Of a stretch of 64,000 nucleotides of DNA, positions 20,906-31,157 are shown piece after piece. The translations under genes and the position numbers were made by a program. Source of the DNA: Eutreptiella sp. 'Long Island Sound 2002' (Eukaryota > Euglenozoa > Euglenophyceae > Eutreptiales > Eutreptiaceae); contig OZ038379.1 of assembly GCA_964036045.1 (NCBI GenBank), forward strand, positions 15,884,317 to 15,948,316, given 5' to 3'. The stretch's first letter is position 1, and every line of letters starts with the position of its first letter. The notes under the pieces were generated by a model. That model made no database searches and had not been told where the DNA came from. It was given only the letters and a program-made list of their open reading frames with translations.

Positions 20906-23777
20906 TGGTAGCAGAGGCTACCTGAATGTTGTTCCTTTGGTGTCCCAACCACAGTTAGCTCCCCAGTACGGCCCCGTAGACTCCGCCGCCCCTGGAGAAG
21001 TAACAATTACGCTGCCATGGTGCTGCGCGAACGAGGCCTTGAAAGGATTGCCTTGCGCGAGTCCAAGTTGCCCAAGAAGGGCACAAATCAGCAGCTGTGG
21101 AGACCCAAATTACCATCCCAATCCCAGTCGAAATTGGCCATCAAGTAGCTGGAATCTGCCAGCCTACGACGATGGTAACGCTCCGGTGGAGCTTACGGAC
21201 ATGGCAGGTACCAACCTTCCTTACGGAGGTCCACATTTTGAGACCATCGACGCCGATCTGAACGACATTGAGATGGGTGGTCCAGGTGAGGTACCTAGCT
21301 ATAATCGACCAGTCTCTTGGGCACAATGGGACGACCATTTGTCTCCAGAAGTGACCCGTAACCTTGAGGCGCTTGAGGCCCTTTGTCTATTAGCCACGTC
21401 TAAGCTGATCGGACAAGAAAGAATCGCCTCTGACTTTTTAATGGAATATTTTTTCCTCCTTCAAGAAGAAATTAATACCAGGATGTGGTGGCGTTCTCAA
21501 GAAGATGACTCTTTTGCCATTTTTTTGCAGATCTGGGAGGCAAGCCCCTTCCCGAAGGAGAAGACCAAGGCACCTGTTGCCGGGCCCTCCGCCCCTCATC
21601 CCCCTGTTTCCATCCGCGACGATCTAGCCGCCGCGGTTGAGGAAGGAATTTTAGAGGCAGCCGGGCAGGCAAGTCTGGAAATTAGGGCTGAAGGAGCTCC
21701 CCAAGTGGACTCCTGGCTGCGGACCACCGAGATCAGCGGTCCGACAGCCTGCTCAGGCCCTTCAGGACACGGTATGTACTGTCCTGCCGACTGCTCCTGC
21801 AGATTCCAGCGAGATACTGAGCTCCAATTGCTAAAAGATCAAATGCAACTCATCATTCAAACGCTGGAAATTAAAGATCTTTTCAAGACGCACATGCGGT
21901 CTGAGGGCGCATCATCGGTGGAACAAACAACAGAGCCGTCGGAGGAGGCGACAGAAATTTTTTCAATTGCTCCTTCGTTGGACTCCAAGACCACCGATGC
22001 AAGGATCAGCAGGACCAAGTTAAAGGAAAGGGTTACAATCTCTCGTTCTCAGAGTAGGACGGCGAAGGCTAGGACTGAGGCTCAGAATGCCAAGCGAACT
22101 GCCTCCCGTACTGCCCCTCCTGCTGCTGATTCCAATGCCTTAGCCCAGCTGTTGCTCGCCCAGACCCTCGCCGGAGCTGGTGTGGCGAATGATGCCGCCA
22201 AGGTGTCTGCCATTACGGCCGGTGTTGGGCTGGATTCGCTCCTTAATCCTACTTCATTGCGACTTCGCCAGGTTGCCAAGCAACCGAAGTATAATGGGAA
22301 CCCCAGACGTTGGCCTCAGTTCCAGGGGGAATTTAAACTGTGGGTTAAGACTCAAAAACTCCAAGATGATCAGTTCCTGATGGCCCTCTTGGATTGCCTT
22401 GAGGGAGCGCCGGCCAACACTTGGCTCAGGACCTGGAGTGATCGTGAGGATACAAGTTCCCCCCTTACCTTTGATGAGGTGTGGGAACAGTTGGAGGTAC
22501 CTGGATCCCGGCTGCCAGAGGACCATTACCACCAAATGTTGAAGAATTTTCCTTCATTCTCGCGATTAATCTTGCACGAAGTGCAAGACAACAGACAGCG
22601 CTTCTGGAACTTAGTGGAAGAATCTGAACATTCAGGCGAAAAATTTTCCAGTGCCGAGCTGAAAAATTTGATTTTTGACAAGATCCCCTCCGAAACTGCC
22701 GCCACCCTTCGGAATAAACAATCCGAAGAAAAGGTCAAGACCTGGTGGGCGGAGGTCGAAGGCTTCGATGCCTCGGCCAACAGGTTTTCAGTTCGGGAAG
22801 CACTTCAGAAGTGTTCCCCCACGTCGTTTTCCAAGGTGAAATTCACTGAAAACACGTGGAAAATCAAGTTTAATGAACACGAGGATCGGGACTTGTTTGT
22901 CCAAGTCCTCAACAAGGGAGTAAGCTTCCATGGCCATCGCCTGAAGGCCAAAAACTGGGTGTTTTCGTTCACCCCGAAGGAATTGTGGGAAGAGGTTGAG
23001 CGGCTCGCTGACGCCGCCAATCAAAATTTCCATGAGGGTCTTGGGGGAAACAAGAATACCCAGCAAAACACCCAAAATGGGGCCCAAAAGGGCAACAAAA
23101 AGGTGAATGACACCCGGAATGTTCAGGATCACTGTAGCATCTGCCTTCTTTTAGGTTCTACGAACCGAGCTAAGACGCATTCTACTGGTAATCACCGATG
23201 GTCTCCTTACGATCACAAGGTGATTGGTGAAAATATCAGTAATCCGCAGAATTCAGACAGGAATGACAGACAGGTGCATGGTGGAAAGGGGGGAAAAGGG
23301 AATTCGCCCCCCTCCGGTGGAAACAAAAATACTGGAGGCCCTGGCGGGTCCCAAGGCACAGGAAATCGGACTCCATCCGGCTCCGGTGGGCAGCCGAACG
23401 GTCAGAAAAATCCCAATGGCAACGCCGGAGGCGGAAATCAAAATCCAGGCCAAACCCCTCAATCCGGTACAAACAAGGGAAATGCTCCAGGATCTCAGGG
23501 TAAAGGTAAGGGAAATCCTTCGGGAACCCCTTTCTCTGGTAAGGGCAGAGGGCGTGGCGACGGTGGAGGTCCATCATCCGGCGGCCGTGGCCGTGGACGT
23601 GGAAAGGGCAACCATCGTGTGGATCAGGTCTCAGGTGCAGATCAGGTGTCCGATGTGGATCGAGATTACGTTGAAAATGCCTTGAATCCAGCAGATGATC
23701 CGTTCCAAGATGAGTGGGTCGACGAATCAGGGTGTGTTCACAATGTTAACGCAGCCACTGGAGGTCAGAACGCCTAG
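20742..23777 (+). CDS. Family-2 Gag
   Basis: A 1,011-residue ORF starting at an ATG with A at -3, inside the 5' LTR; no other in-frame ATG occurs until about 21,201. It would form virus-like particles and bind RNA. The N-terminal 450 residues are low in recognisable motifs. A capsid-like region at about residues 505-780 has the W-x-x-F pattern of retrotransposon Gag (PRRWPQFQGEFKLWV). A candidate zinc site (CSICLLLGSTNRAKTHSTGNH-type spacing, CX2CX11HX4H) is near residue 800. The last 150 residues are Gly/Asn-rich and then RGRGRG-rich, typical of nucleic-acid binding. It ends in TAG, with pol continuing in the same frame. Confidence 0.9.
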   Translation: MDLASVVAALASVGFRVSGSTPNSSVQVDSSRACPTGLAGPEPSGTINDPGQHFHGSRGYLNVVPLVSQPQLAPQYGPVDSAAPGEVTITLPWCCANEALKGLPCASPSCPRRAQISSCGDPNYHPNPSRNWPSSSWNLPAYDDGNAPVELTDMAGTNLPYGGPHFETIDADLNDIEMGGPGEVPSYNRPVSWAQWDDHLSPEVTRNLEALEALCLLATSKLIGQERIASDFLMEYFFLLQEEINTRMWWRSQEDDSFAIFLQIWEASPFPKEKTKAPVAGPSAPHPPVSIRDDLAAAVEEGILEAAGQASLEIRAEGAPQVDSWLRTTEISGPTACSGPSGHGMYCPADCSCRFQRDTELQLLKDQMQLIIQTLEIKDLFKTHMRSEGASSVEQTTEPSEEATEIFSIAPSLDSKTTDARISRTKLKERVTISRSQSRTAKARTEAQNAKRTASRTAPPAADSNALAQLLLAQTLAGAGVANDAAKVSAITAGVGLDSLLNPTSLRLRQVAKQPKYNGNPRRWPQFQGEFKLWVKTQKLQDDQFLMALLDCLEGAPANTWLRTWSDREDTSSPLTFDEVWEQLEVPGSRLPEDHYHQMLKNFPSFSRLILHEVQDNRQRFWNLVEESEHSGEKFSSAELKNLIFDKIPSETAATLRNKQSEEKVKTWWAEVEGFDASANRFSVREALQKCSPTSFSKVKFTENTWKIKFNEHEDRDLFVQVLNKGVSFHGHRLKAKNWVFSFTPKELWEEVERLADAANQNFHEGLGGNKNTQQNTQNGAQKGNKKVNDTRNVQDHCSICLLLGSTNRAKTHSTGNHRWSPYDHKVIGENISNPQNSDRNDRQVHGGKGGKGNSPPSGGNKNTGGPGGSQGTGNRTPSGSGGQPNGQKNPNGNAGGGNQNPGQTPQSGTNKGNAPGSQGKGKGNPSGTPFSGKGRGRGDGGGPSSGGRGRGRGKGNHRVDQVSGADQVSDVDRDYVENALNPADDPFQDEWVDESGCVHNVNAATGGQNA
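20906..20917 (+). promoter_or_regulatory. Primer-binding site, family 2
   Basis: TGGTAGCAGAGG follows the LTR terminal CA with no gap and is complementary to the 3' end of initiator tRNA-Met. It is inside the gag reading frame. Confidence 0.9.
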
Positions 23778-26700
23778 GGGAGCCACGAAAATTGCCCCTC
23801 CCCAGGCGATTTCAGGCATGATCCCCAGATTCCTGCTCGACCATTACTTGATGTAGGGTCGCTTGTCTCCTCTCCCCTGGATCCGGCAGCGGATCCTTCT
23901 GTTGTAGTGGACGAGGTTGGTGTACAGTCCAAGCACAGGGCCCGTCAGTTCGTCACAAAGCTGTGGGTCTCTGATTGCAAGGGCAATTTCCACCTCGCCA
24001 CTTGTTTGTGTGACAATGGATCAGAGGTAAATCTCCAATCCAATTCTTTCTTACCCGACGACTGCGTGATTGATTCGCTTTATCCTGCTACCCTCGAGGG
24101 AGTTTCTGGACATTCTCTCGCAGGTGGGCAACGCGGTTGTTATATATCAACTCATTTGGTCGCTCAAGACCTTTGGGACGAAGGTAATGTGGAGGAAGTT
24201 GTCCTTAAGGGCGACTGGTTCTATCGTGCCGACATAAAGTATGACCTTTACTTGGGCCATCCTTGGCTTAGCAAGAACAGGGTGGCGCCCGTAGGTCATC
24301 GGCGTTGTTTTTTGCTGGAGTCAGGTCCCTTGGAGCGTCCTGAATTTCGTTTTTTGCACGCAGGGTTTAAAAGTGCAGAAGAACTTTTGAAGCGAAAGGT
24401 TACACCAAAATTTGGCGAAGATGTCACCATTGCAGAGGTGAATGGGAGTGCCGATTACTCCCGAGAGTTAGAATGTCTTCGTAGGGACTCCCAGCCACGA
24501 CGTCCTTCGCGCTGGCACTCTTCATCCTACAGAGTTGTCGACAAATGGCGCGATGCAATTTGTGAATATTTTCATGAACACCATTCCTTTTGGCCACAGT
24601 ATGATGCCTTTGCTAACCGTGAGAACAAGCGCTTTGATAAGCATTTTCGCGACGCTTGGACCCATAAATGGGACAAGAAGTTATGGATTAATCCTCCGTT
24701 TCACTTAATCCAGCAGGTCATCCACAAAATCAAGCAAGATAAAACCCAGGCGATTTTAGTTGTGCCCTTGTGGGACGACAAACCTTGGTTTCAGGAATTA
24801 CAAGACATTTGTGTAGATTACATCGAACTTCCCAGGAAGATTAAGCTGTATGCCAGGGACGACACAGGTCCCCTGCCACAGCGGTCCTGGAGTTCGCTTG
24901 CATTCCTGGTGGATGGAAAGCTTTTTGACTCTAATTCTGCTGATTCTGGTACTGATTCTTGTGTTGGGTCTGAATCTGAGGTTGAGCGTGGTACTGATGA
25001 TGAATCTATTTTTTCTGATTTTTGTCCGTCAGATACCCAAGGTGATCCAACGTCAAATGGATCCGCCTCGTCTCCCTCTTCCCCAATACGATCGACATCG
25101 AAAAGAATCTTCAGTACACGGGCGAAGAAAAATTTTAAATCGCGCCGCAAATTCAGAGTTTTTTATGAAAAACCCCGTGTGGAAGCTTTCATAGATCCTT
25201 TCGAGGAGCTGGATCACGAAGATAATCTCTGGAATGTCGACACTCGACCCACCTACCTTCAAGAGGCAGTTGATACGGACCTGTTTAGGGACATCCGTAA
25301 GAAGATTCTTCCTGCCAAAGCCGAAGAAGTCGCCAAAGTTTTTTCGACAGTAATTCCTGGCGATCAGGTGGACACTGAATTGTGTTCCAAGGCAAGAGAA
25401 AAGATTTTTGAGGAACGGAAGGACACAACCCTTTCGGGGAAGTTGATCAAAGACCCCCCTGTCCGTGGGCAGTTCGGTGAAGCCTTCATCGAGCTTCGTG
25501 AAGGGTACAAGGCAAAGAAACAGCGTCCTTATGAGAACCATGGACATAAACATGAGATCCTCAGAAAAATCATCGAGAGAAATCTCAGGGAATTTGGTTG
25601 GCTTGAGGGTTGTATGACCAGCGAATGGTGCTGTGCACCCTTCACAGTCCCGAAGCCGCCGCCTGCAGACCAGAACACTATTGATGGTTGGCGAATGGTG
25701 GTTGATTTTCGCAACCTCAACGCCGAAACCAAGGCGGATTCACACCCCCTGCCCCTCATTGAGGAGGAAATCGCCAAGAGGGCAAGAGGTCGTTTGTTTT
25801 CTGTGCTGGATCTCCGTCACGGCTTTCACCAAATGCCGTTGAGGAAGGACAGCCGACCTCTCACCTGTATGTGCACGCCATGTGGCCCAGTCCAGTGGAC
25901 GGTCATGCCCATGGGCCTGAAGAACGCCCCTTCGTTTTTTCAAAGAATGATGGAGGATGTGCTTTTTTCAGCTCATCCTGAGCTTCGTGCCTTCGTGAGC
26001 GTGTACATAGATGACATAATCATCGCGACGGAAGGGGAGGGACTGACCGAAGCCGAGCTGGTGGCCCTACATGAAAAGCAGCTGAACCAGGTTTTGGACA
26101 TTCTTGATGCCAATCAGCTGATTTGTGGGCCAAAGAAGGGAAAACTATTTTTCAAATCAGTCGAATTTTGTGGTTCTCTCCTTGAGAATGGCACCCGACG
26201 ACCCAGTCCAGGGAAGCTCGTCGCTATTCAGAAGTGGAAGCGCCCTGAGACGATCACGGAGTTGAGAGGATTCCTAGGTTGTTGCAATTTTTACCACACT
26301 TTTGTGCCGAATTATGCCAAATTTGCTGCCCCCCTCACTGAATTATTGAAGGTAGGGACAGATGCAGGTAAGGCAGGTTCAAAGGTTCGTGTCAAGTGGA
26401 CTGACGAATGCGAGGAGGCATTCCATCACTTGAAGGCGGCCCTCTGTGAAGTCTCCACGTTGCATGTGCCCCAATTCGACCGACCCTTCTACATTAGAAC
26501 CGACGCTTCTAGGTACGCGATCGGAGCTGTCCTTGAACAGGTTGATGAAGCCACCGGCGATCATTACCCTCTTGCATTTTGGTCTCGGAAGCTAGCCCCA
26601 CGCCAAATGCAATGGTCGCCGCGTGAGCAAGAAACGTATGCCATAATTTGCGCTCTGAAAAAGTACCAATCGTGGGTTGGCACCAATCGAGTCGAGGTCC

Positions 26701-29009
26701 TGACGGATCATCGATCTCTGGAATATTGGGCCACCGAACACATTGATACTGTCGCGAGCCCAGCTGGTCGACGGGCCAGATGGCACGAATTTCTCTCTCT
26801 GTTTGACCTCCATGTGTCGTATTTGCCTGGAAAACACAACACGGTAGCGGATGCTCTGAGCCGATGGGCTTACCCCGCTTCAGAGGGGCTGCAAAGTACC
26901 AACATCCATGGTACGGAGCAGGACCGCCATGTCATAATCGAATGGGATCAGGAAGAAAAAAAGCTCATTCGACGTGCATGCATGCAATGCGCTGTTAAAC
27001 AGCACGCATTACCGTGCCACGACATCACGGCCTTTTCAGATCCGGCGCATGCTCATGAGATCTGCACCAAAACACTGAAAGTCGTGGAAAAAGTCACCGA
27101 TCCCTCCTCAGGGAGTGTGAAACGGTTTGACTATACCCGACGAGTAAGTCGATTTCGGTTGATCCAGGGCATTAAGCGTCGAGATCCGGCCAAAACTCCA
27201 CCCCTGCCGAAAGATTCCCTTATCATCCGAGACTGGACGTCCGATTATCTGCAGGATCCCATGTTTAAAGAGGTCTTTGGAAATCTCAAATCCAAAGATG
27301 CTCACAAGGATGGGATTTTTTCTGAGTATTCGTTGGATGGCGGGAAGCTGTGGATGGAGGGTAAATTGTGCGTACCAGACGCCCTGGCCCCTCGAGTGTT
27401 AAACTGGTGGCACAAATGGGAGTCCCCCCACGCACATGGCCGTAGATTGTGGTCGATGATAAAACATAGGTTGTTTGGCTCACGGCTATATACTCATTGC
27501 ATGAAAGTAGCCGCCGGATGTGCCCAATGTGCTGTCTCGACGCCCCCCAGCGCGAAGAAGCACGGCCATCTGAGGCCACATCCTATTCCGGAGCGCCTCT
27601 TTAACAGAGTCACGAGTGATTTCTTCTATCTCGGTGAGCTCGATGACGAAGAGTGCCATTGGACGAATAAAAAAGTCAATGGTGTGCTCCTTATTCAGTG
27701 CCGTCATTCCGGCTACATTCAAGTGTTGCCTTGCAACATTGAGTCGATGACTGGCAAGGCTGCCGCCAAATGGTGCGCGCAGACCTGGATGGGAGGTTGG
27801 GACGTCCCATCCAAGGTGGTTACGGACTCAGGCAAAGAGTACACCTCCAAATGGTGGAGAGAATTATGTGCTCGCCTTGGAATCCACCACCTCAGGTGTG
27901 AGATCCACTCACATCGAGCGCTGCCTGGCGAAGGAGCCGGCCGCTCACTTATAAATATGCTTCGTAAGGAGCTCGCCAGTGAGAAGGACTTCCATTGGCT
28001 TGAGATTCTTTTCGCCATGCTTCGCCGTTACCACAACACGCCTTTGTATCATGGCCTTTCTCCAAATGAAATTGTTTTTGGACGAAAGAAGTGTTGGTGG
28101 AACATGCCGTTGAATAATCCTCGCCCTTGTAAAGATGCTTCGTTGTTTTTGGACGAAGTCCAACGAGCAGAAAAAACTGTCTCCAAATTAATCGAGAAGC
28201 ATCAGGCTGACTGGCTTTGGGTCCAGAATCAAGGCCGAAAAAACCCCCACAATTTTGAAGTCGATGATCGAGTTTGGCTTCGAAAATCCGAAACCATCCT
28301 GGACGGAGATGATAAGCTTCTTCCCTTGTGGGAGGGGCCATTCGCTGTTACAGCGCGTCTAGGTGAGAACAGGTGGAGGATTCGTGTGGATGTCAGCAGG
28401 GAAATTGACGTTTCGGGCGATCGCCTCAAGAGAGAGATCCCCTCCCCCAAGGATCGGGTTAAACCCCTTTTTTGGACTTCGAAAATTTTGTCCGATCGGG
28501 TCAGCGAAGGGGGGAAGTACGAACTCAAGAGGATTTTAGAAGCAAGACGTGACGCCAAAGGCGAATGGGAATTTCTATGTGAGTGGAGGGGCTTTGATTC
28601 CAGTCACAACAACTGGGAACCAGCCCAATCTTTTGTCCATGGGTACACCAAGGGGTTCATCGACTTCCTCAAGAAGCACCCCGAAATTGGCGTACTCCTG
28701 ACAGACTGTTTGTCGAAACTAGACAGACAGGTGGAGAGCGACGGAAAAAGACCTGTGGTGAATCGAGATCCAGCCTTTTACGGCCCTCAGCAGCCACATT
28801 CCAGGGCTGATCCGTTAATCCCCCCTCCTGCGGTCAGGCCAGCCCAGGAGCCAAATGAAGACCAAGCTTCGAGTTCGGCCGCTGATTTGCAGCGCCCAAG
28901 CCGTACGAGGGCCCGACCAGACAGGTTGGTGGTCACATGTATTCGTGCTTGGCCGAATTCAGGCACAGTTCAGCCACATTCTGCTCAATCCACTGTTCAT
29001 TCTTCCTGA
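23778..29009 (+). CDS. Family-2 Pol polyprotein (PR, Dam-like MTase, RT, RNase H, IN, chromodomain)
   Basis: The frame is open from the codon after the gag TAG; the first ATG-like starts are near 23907, giving 1,700 residues. A protease-like motif reads CDNGSEVNL (D-N-G-S rather than D-T/S-G) near 24,010. A Dam-like domain follows, with DAFANREN (from 24603), WINPPF (NPPF at 24690-24701), ILVVPLW and a terminal PRKIKL. RT carries VVDFRNLN and YIDD (26004-26015). RNase H has RTDAS, TDHRS and VADALSRW. Integrase has DDE residues at 27618, 27834 and 27930, the last in GEGAGR. A chromodomain lies near 28,520-28,690 (FLCEWRGF, NNWEP). All expected pol functions are present and unbroken; it ends in TGA. 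It is diverged from family 1 but has the same domain order. Confidence 0.94.
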   Translation, partial: GSHENCPSPGDFRHDPQIPARPLLDVGSLVSSPLDPAADPSVVVDEVGVQSKHRARQFVTKLWVSDCKGNFHLATCLCDNGSEVNLQSNSFLPDDCVIDSLYPATLEGVSGHSLAGGQRGCYISTHLVAQDLWDEGNVEEVVLKGDWFYRADIKYDLYLGHPWLSKNRVAPVGHRRCFLLESGPLERPEFRFLHAGFKSAEELLKRKVTPKFGEDVTIAEVNGSADYSRELECLRRDSQPRRPSRWHSSSYRVVDKWRDAICEYFHEHHSFWPQYDAFANRENKRFDKHFRDAWTHKWDKKLWINPPFHLIQQVIHKIKQDKTQAILVVPLWDDKPWFQELQDICVDYIELPRKIKLYARDDTGPLPQRSWSSLAFLVDGKLFDSNSADSGTDSCVGSESEVERGTDDESIFSDFCPSDTQGDPTSNGSASSPSSPIRSTSKRIFSTRAKKNFKSRRKFRVFYEKPRVEAFIDPFEELDHEDNLWNVDTRPTYLQEAVDTDLFRDIRKKILPAKAEEVAKVFSTVIPGDQVDTELCSKAREKIFEERKDTTLSGKLIKDPPVRGQFGEAFIELREGYKAKKQRPYENHGHKHEILRKIIERNLREFGWLEGCMTSEWCCAPFTVPKPPPADQNTIDGWRMVVDFRNLNAETKADSHPLPLIEEEIAKRARGRLFSVLDLRHGFHQMPLRKDSRPLTCMCTPCGPVQWTVMPMGLKNAPSFFQRMMEDVLFSAHPELRAFVSVYIDDIIIATEGEGLTEAELVALHEKQLNQVLDILDANQLICGPKKGKLFFKSVEFCGSLLENGTRRPSPGKLVAIQKWKRPETITELRGFLGCCNFYHTFVPNYAKFAAPLTELLKVGTDAGKAGSKVRVKWTDECEEAFHHLKAALCEVSTLHVPQFDRPFYIRTDASRYAIGAVLEQVDEATGDHYPLAFWSRKLAPRQMQWSPREQETYAIICALKKYQSWVGTNRVEVLTDHRSLEYWATEHIDTVASPAGRRARWHEFLSLFDLHVSYLPGKHNTVADALSRWAYPASEGLQSTNIHGTEQDRHVIIEWDQEEKKLIRRACMQCAVKQHALPCHDITAFSDPAHAHEICTKTLKVVEKVTDPSSGSVKRFDYTRRVSRFRLIQGIKRRDPAKTPPLPKDSLIIRDWTSDYLQDPMFKEVFGNLKSKDAHKDGIFSEYSLDGGKLWMEGKLCVPDALAPRVLNWWHKWESPHAHGRRLWSMIKHRLFGSRLYTHCMKVAAGCAQCAVSTPPSAKKHGHLRPHPIPERLFNRVTSDFFYLGELDDEECHWTNKKVNGVLLIQCRHSGYIQVLPCNIESMTGKAAAKWCAQTWMGGWDVPSKVVTDSGKEYTSKWWRELCARLGIHHLRCEIHSHRALPGEGAGRSLINMLRKELASEKDFHWLEILFAMLRRYHNTPLYHGLSPNEIVFGRKKCWWNMPLNNPRPCKDASLFLDEVQRAEKTVSKLIEKHQADWLWVQNQGRKNPHNFEVDDRVWLRKSETILDGDDKLLPLWEGPFAVTARLGENRWRIRVDVSREIDVSGDRLKREIPSPKDRVKPLFWTSKILSDRVSEGGKYELKRILEARRDAKGEWEFLCEWRGFDSSHNNWEPAQSFVHGYTKGFIDFLKKHPEIGVLLTDCLSKLDRQVESDGKRPVVNRDPAFYGPQQPHSRADPLIPPPAVRPAQEPNEDQASSSAADLQRPSRTRARPDRLVVTCIRAWPNSGTVQPHSAQSTVHSS

Positions 29010-30614
29010 TTACATCATGATGTGGAGAACTGCGAATGTTTGATAATTTGACGTCAATCAATTTTTCTTTGGTCTCCGTTCGGTAGCGTATCGAAAGTCG
29101 AAAGCCGAAAGCCACGGAGTGTGCTGCCGTGTTCAGAAAAAACCAAACTCAGGCTTAATTCAGGCAGATTCGGGGTAATCTTGTCTCTGTTGGTCTGTGC
29201 ATCTTTGGAATTTGGCTACTCGTGCAGATGGAAGCAAATGTACATAGTAAAAACGCTGGCCAGCGACATTCACCCCTACAGGCACCCCCTGTAGTACTGG
29301 CTGCACCAGATGCGACGCCAGGAACTCAGATCTTACCTTCATTTGCTGTGATGCTGACGCCAAAGTCCAGATTCAGATCCAGGATCCTCAAATTTGCCTT
29401 GAATTTCTCAGGTTTGTCCATCATTCTGTCACTGTTGCACGAAACCCAGACGTCAATTGTTCAGACAACCTTCAGATAGGAGCTCTAGGGACTTCTAACA
29501 GCAACCTCTGAAGTCCGTAAGCTTCGTTGTATTTTTGGCACACGCCAATGTGAGCTCAATCCGACCTGAAACTGTCGAAAATGGTGAATCCAAGTGTCTT
29601 GTGGGACTCAACCGAAGGATTGGCCTTGTCCAAGTCGATTGACACCACCGCCACTGTAAATAAAGGACCATTCGGTGTCTCTCAGTTATATACTGTCAGT
29701 AAAGCGCCTTCAGCGAACCTTCGGCGCGTTACATGCCAAGGATCCAGGGCCAGCATGTCCCATCATGATGCATCATCACATGATCCACATTTTCATAGAA
29801 TCTGTTAGATGCTCGCGAACCAACGTGCCGGAAAGCACAATTGAGCTGAATAAACGACAATATATATTAACTCTAGTCTAAACGAAAGTGTTAGTTGTTT
29901 CAGTTCTAGACATTCCGCTTCATTTCACCTTCATCTTAGGGAATTTCCTCATTTTAGGACAATTTAGTTTGATTTCCTTGTCATCTCTTCTCATTCCTCG
30001 AAGATCTGTCGACGGCTTTGCCTAACTTCGTTGACGCTTATGATTTTTTGTGCACTTAGGGTCTGTAGACTACATTTGTGATTGTTTTCCCTCTCTGTGA
30101 TTGTTCCATCTCCTTCATCCCTGCCCAAATTGACTCTCAATCTTGCTGAATCTAGTGATCATCCACCAGATGCGCCTAATCTGAAGCACATGCTGTACTT
30201 TTCAGAACGAGAAAAGCGGGAGTAACACGATGTAGAGTTCGGCGAGGACACCGTAGCGTGCCCGCGACAGCGAAACTGTGCCAGAGCGCTGAGATGTCAC
30301 TCCATTTCTTGATTCCCCCACTCAATCCACCAATAATCTACCTCATTCTCAACCAAAGTATGGTTTGGTATCGATTCTCGATACGTTTACATGCTTTTTA
30401 GCCCTTAACCTAATGTTTTACTGCACGGAGGACTGTTCGTCACTTCTCATTCTGTCTCATTTCAGGTTCATCCATCCTGATTCAGTGCCAATTCAGCCCA
30501 AATCAGGTCAGATCAAGCAGATTTCGCCCCATCGAGGCTACATTTCTATTTTTTTCTGGGACTTACCCGCACTACGTTCTTCGTTGACGTAGCGACACAC
30601 CCCAGTGTGTTTTT
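29010..30614 (+). other. Family-2 3' noncoding region
   Basis: About 1.6 kb between pol and the polypurine tract. I see no env-like or other coding region; the ORFs are short and have no recognisable motifs. It is less GC-rich than pol. Confidence 0.7.
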
Positions 30615-30624
30615 GGAGGGGGAG
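30615..30624 (+). promoter_or_regulatory. Polypurine tract, family 2
   Basis: GGAGGGGGAG lies directly before the 3' LTR, the expected place for the plus-strand primer. Confidence 0.9.
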
Positions 30625-31157
30625 TGTAAGTGCGGCTAACCCCCATCTGCTCAGATTTTCACTGATCTAACCCAGATTGGCTACATTTTGGTCATTTTCT
30701 TTGCTTCGGCGGAATCGCCGCCTCGCAGCTCAGTCTCAGGATCAGACCTATATATTTCTGATATGCCGGATCTGATTCCGCGGTCCATTCTCCGTAAATC
30801 CGCCGCGTTCCGATCATTTGCCTGGAATCGCCATTTGCCGCTGACGCGCGCTCGCGGGCCAGATCGGCCAAATATTTTTCACAATCGGATTTATTTAAAT
30901 CTTTTCAGACAGATATGGACACTCAGATGTGCATAGTAAAATCCGCATCAATTTTCTTCATAGACTGGGATTTTCTGCCGGATAACACTCAACATGGATC
31001 TTGCTTCCGTTGTTGCTGCTCTCGCCTCCGTTGGTGTTCGAGTCTCCGGTTCTACCCCCAATAGCAGCGTTCAGGTCGACTCCTCGCGTGCCTGCCCCAC
31101 TGGTCTTGCCGGCCCCGAGCCCTCCGGCACCATCAACGACCCAGGGCAGCACTTTCA
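30625..31157 (+). repeat. Family-2 3' LTR
   Basis: A 533-bp LTR followed by the CATAG target duplication. It carries a copy of the gag start, so transcripts starting here would encode a 69-residue truncated Gag that runs into flanking sequence. Confidence 0.95.

Larger units (their letters stand above)
20373..31157 (+). mobile_element. Family-2 Ty3/gypsy retrotransposon, full length
   Basis: A 10,785-bp element with 533-bp LTRs (TG...CA ends), a CATAG target duplication (20368-20372 and 31158-31162), a primer-binding site at 20906 and a polypurine tract at 30615-30624. Gag and pol are both intact and separated by one in-frame TAG. By eye the two LTRs differ at only two positions, so the insertion is recent and the copy may be functional. 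Confidence 0.95.

Noticed and set aside
29010-30614. Possible env gene after family-2 pol.
   Set aside because: There is no long ORF, signal peptide or membrane segment in the region.
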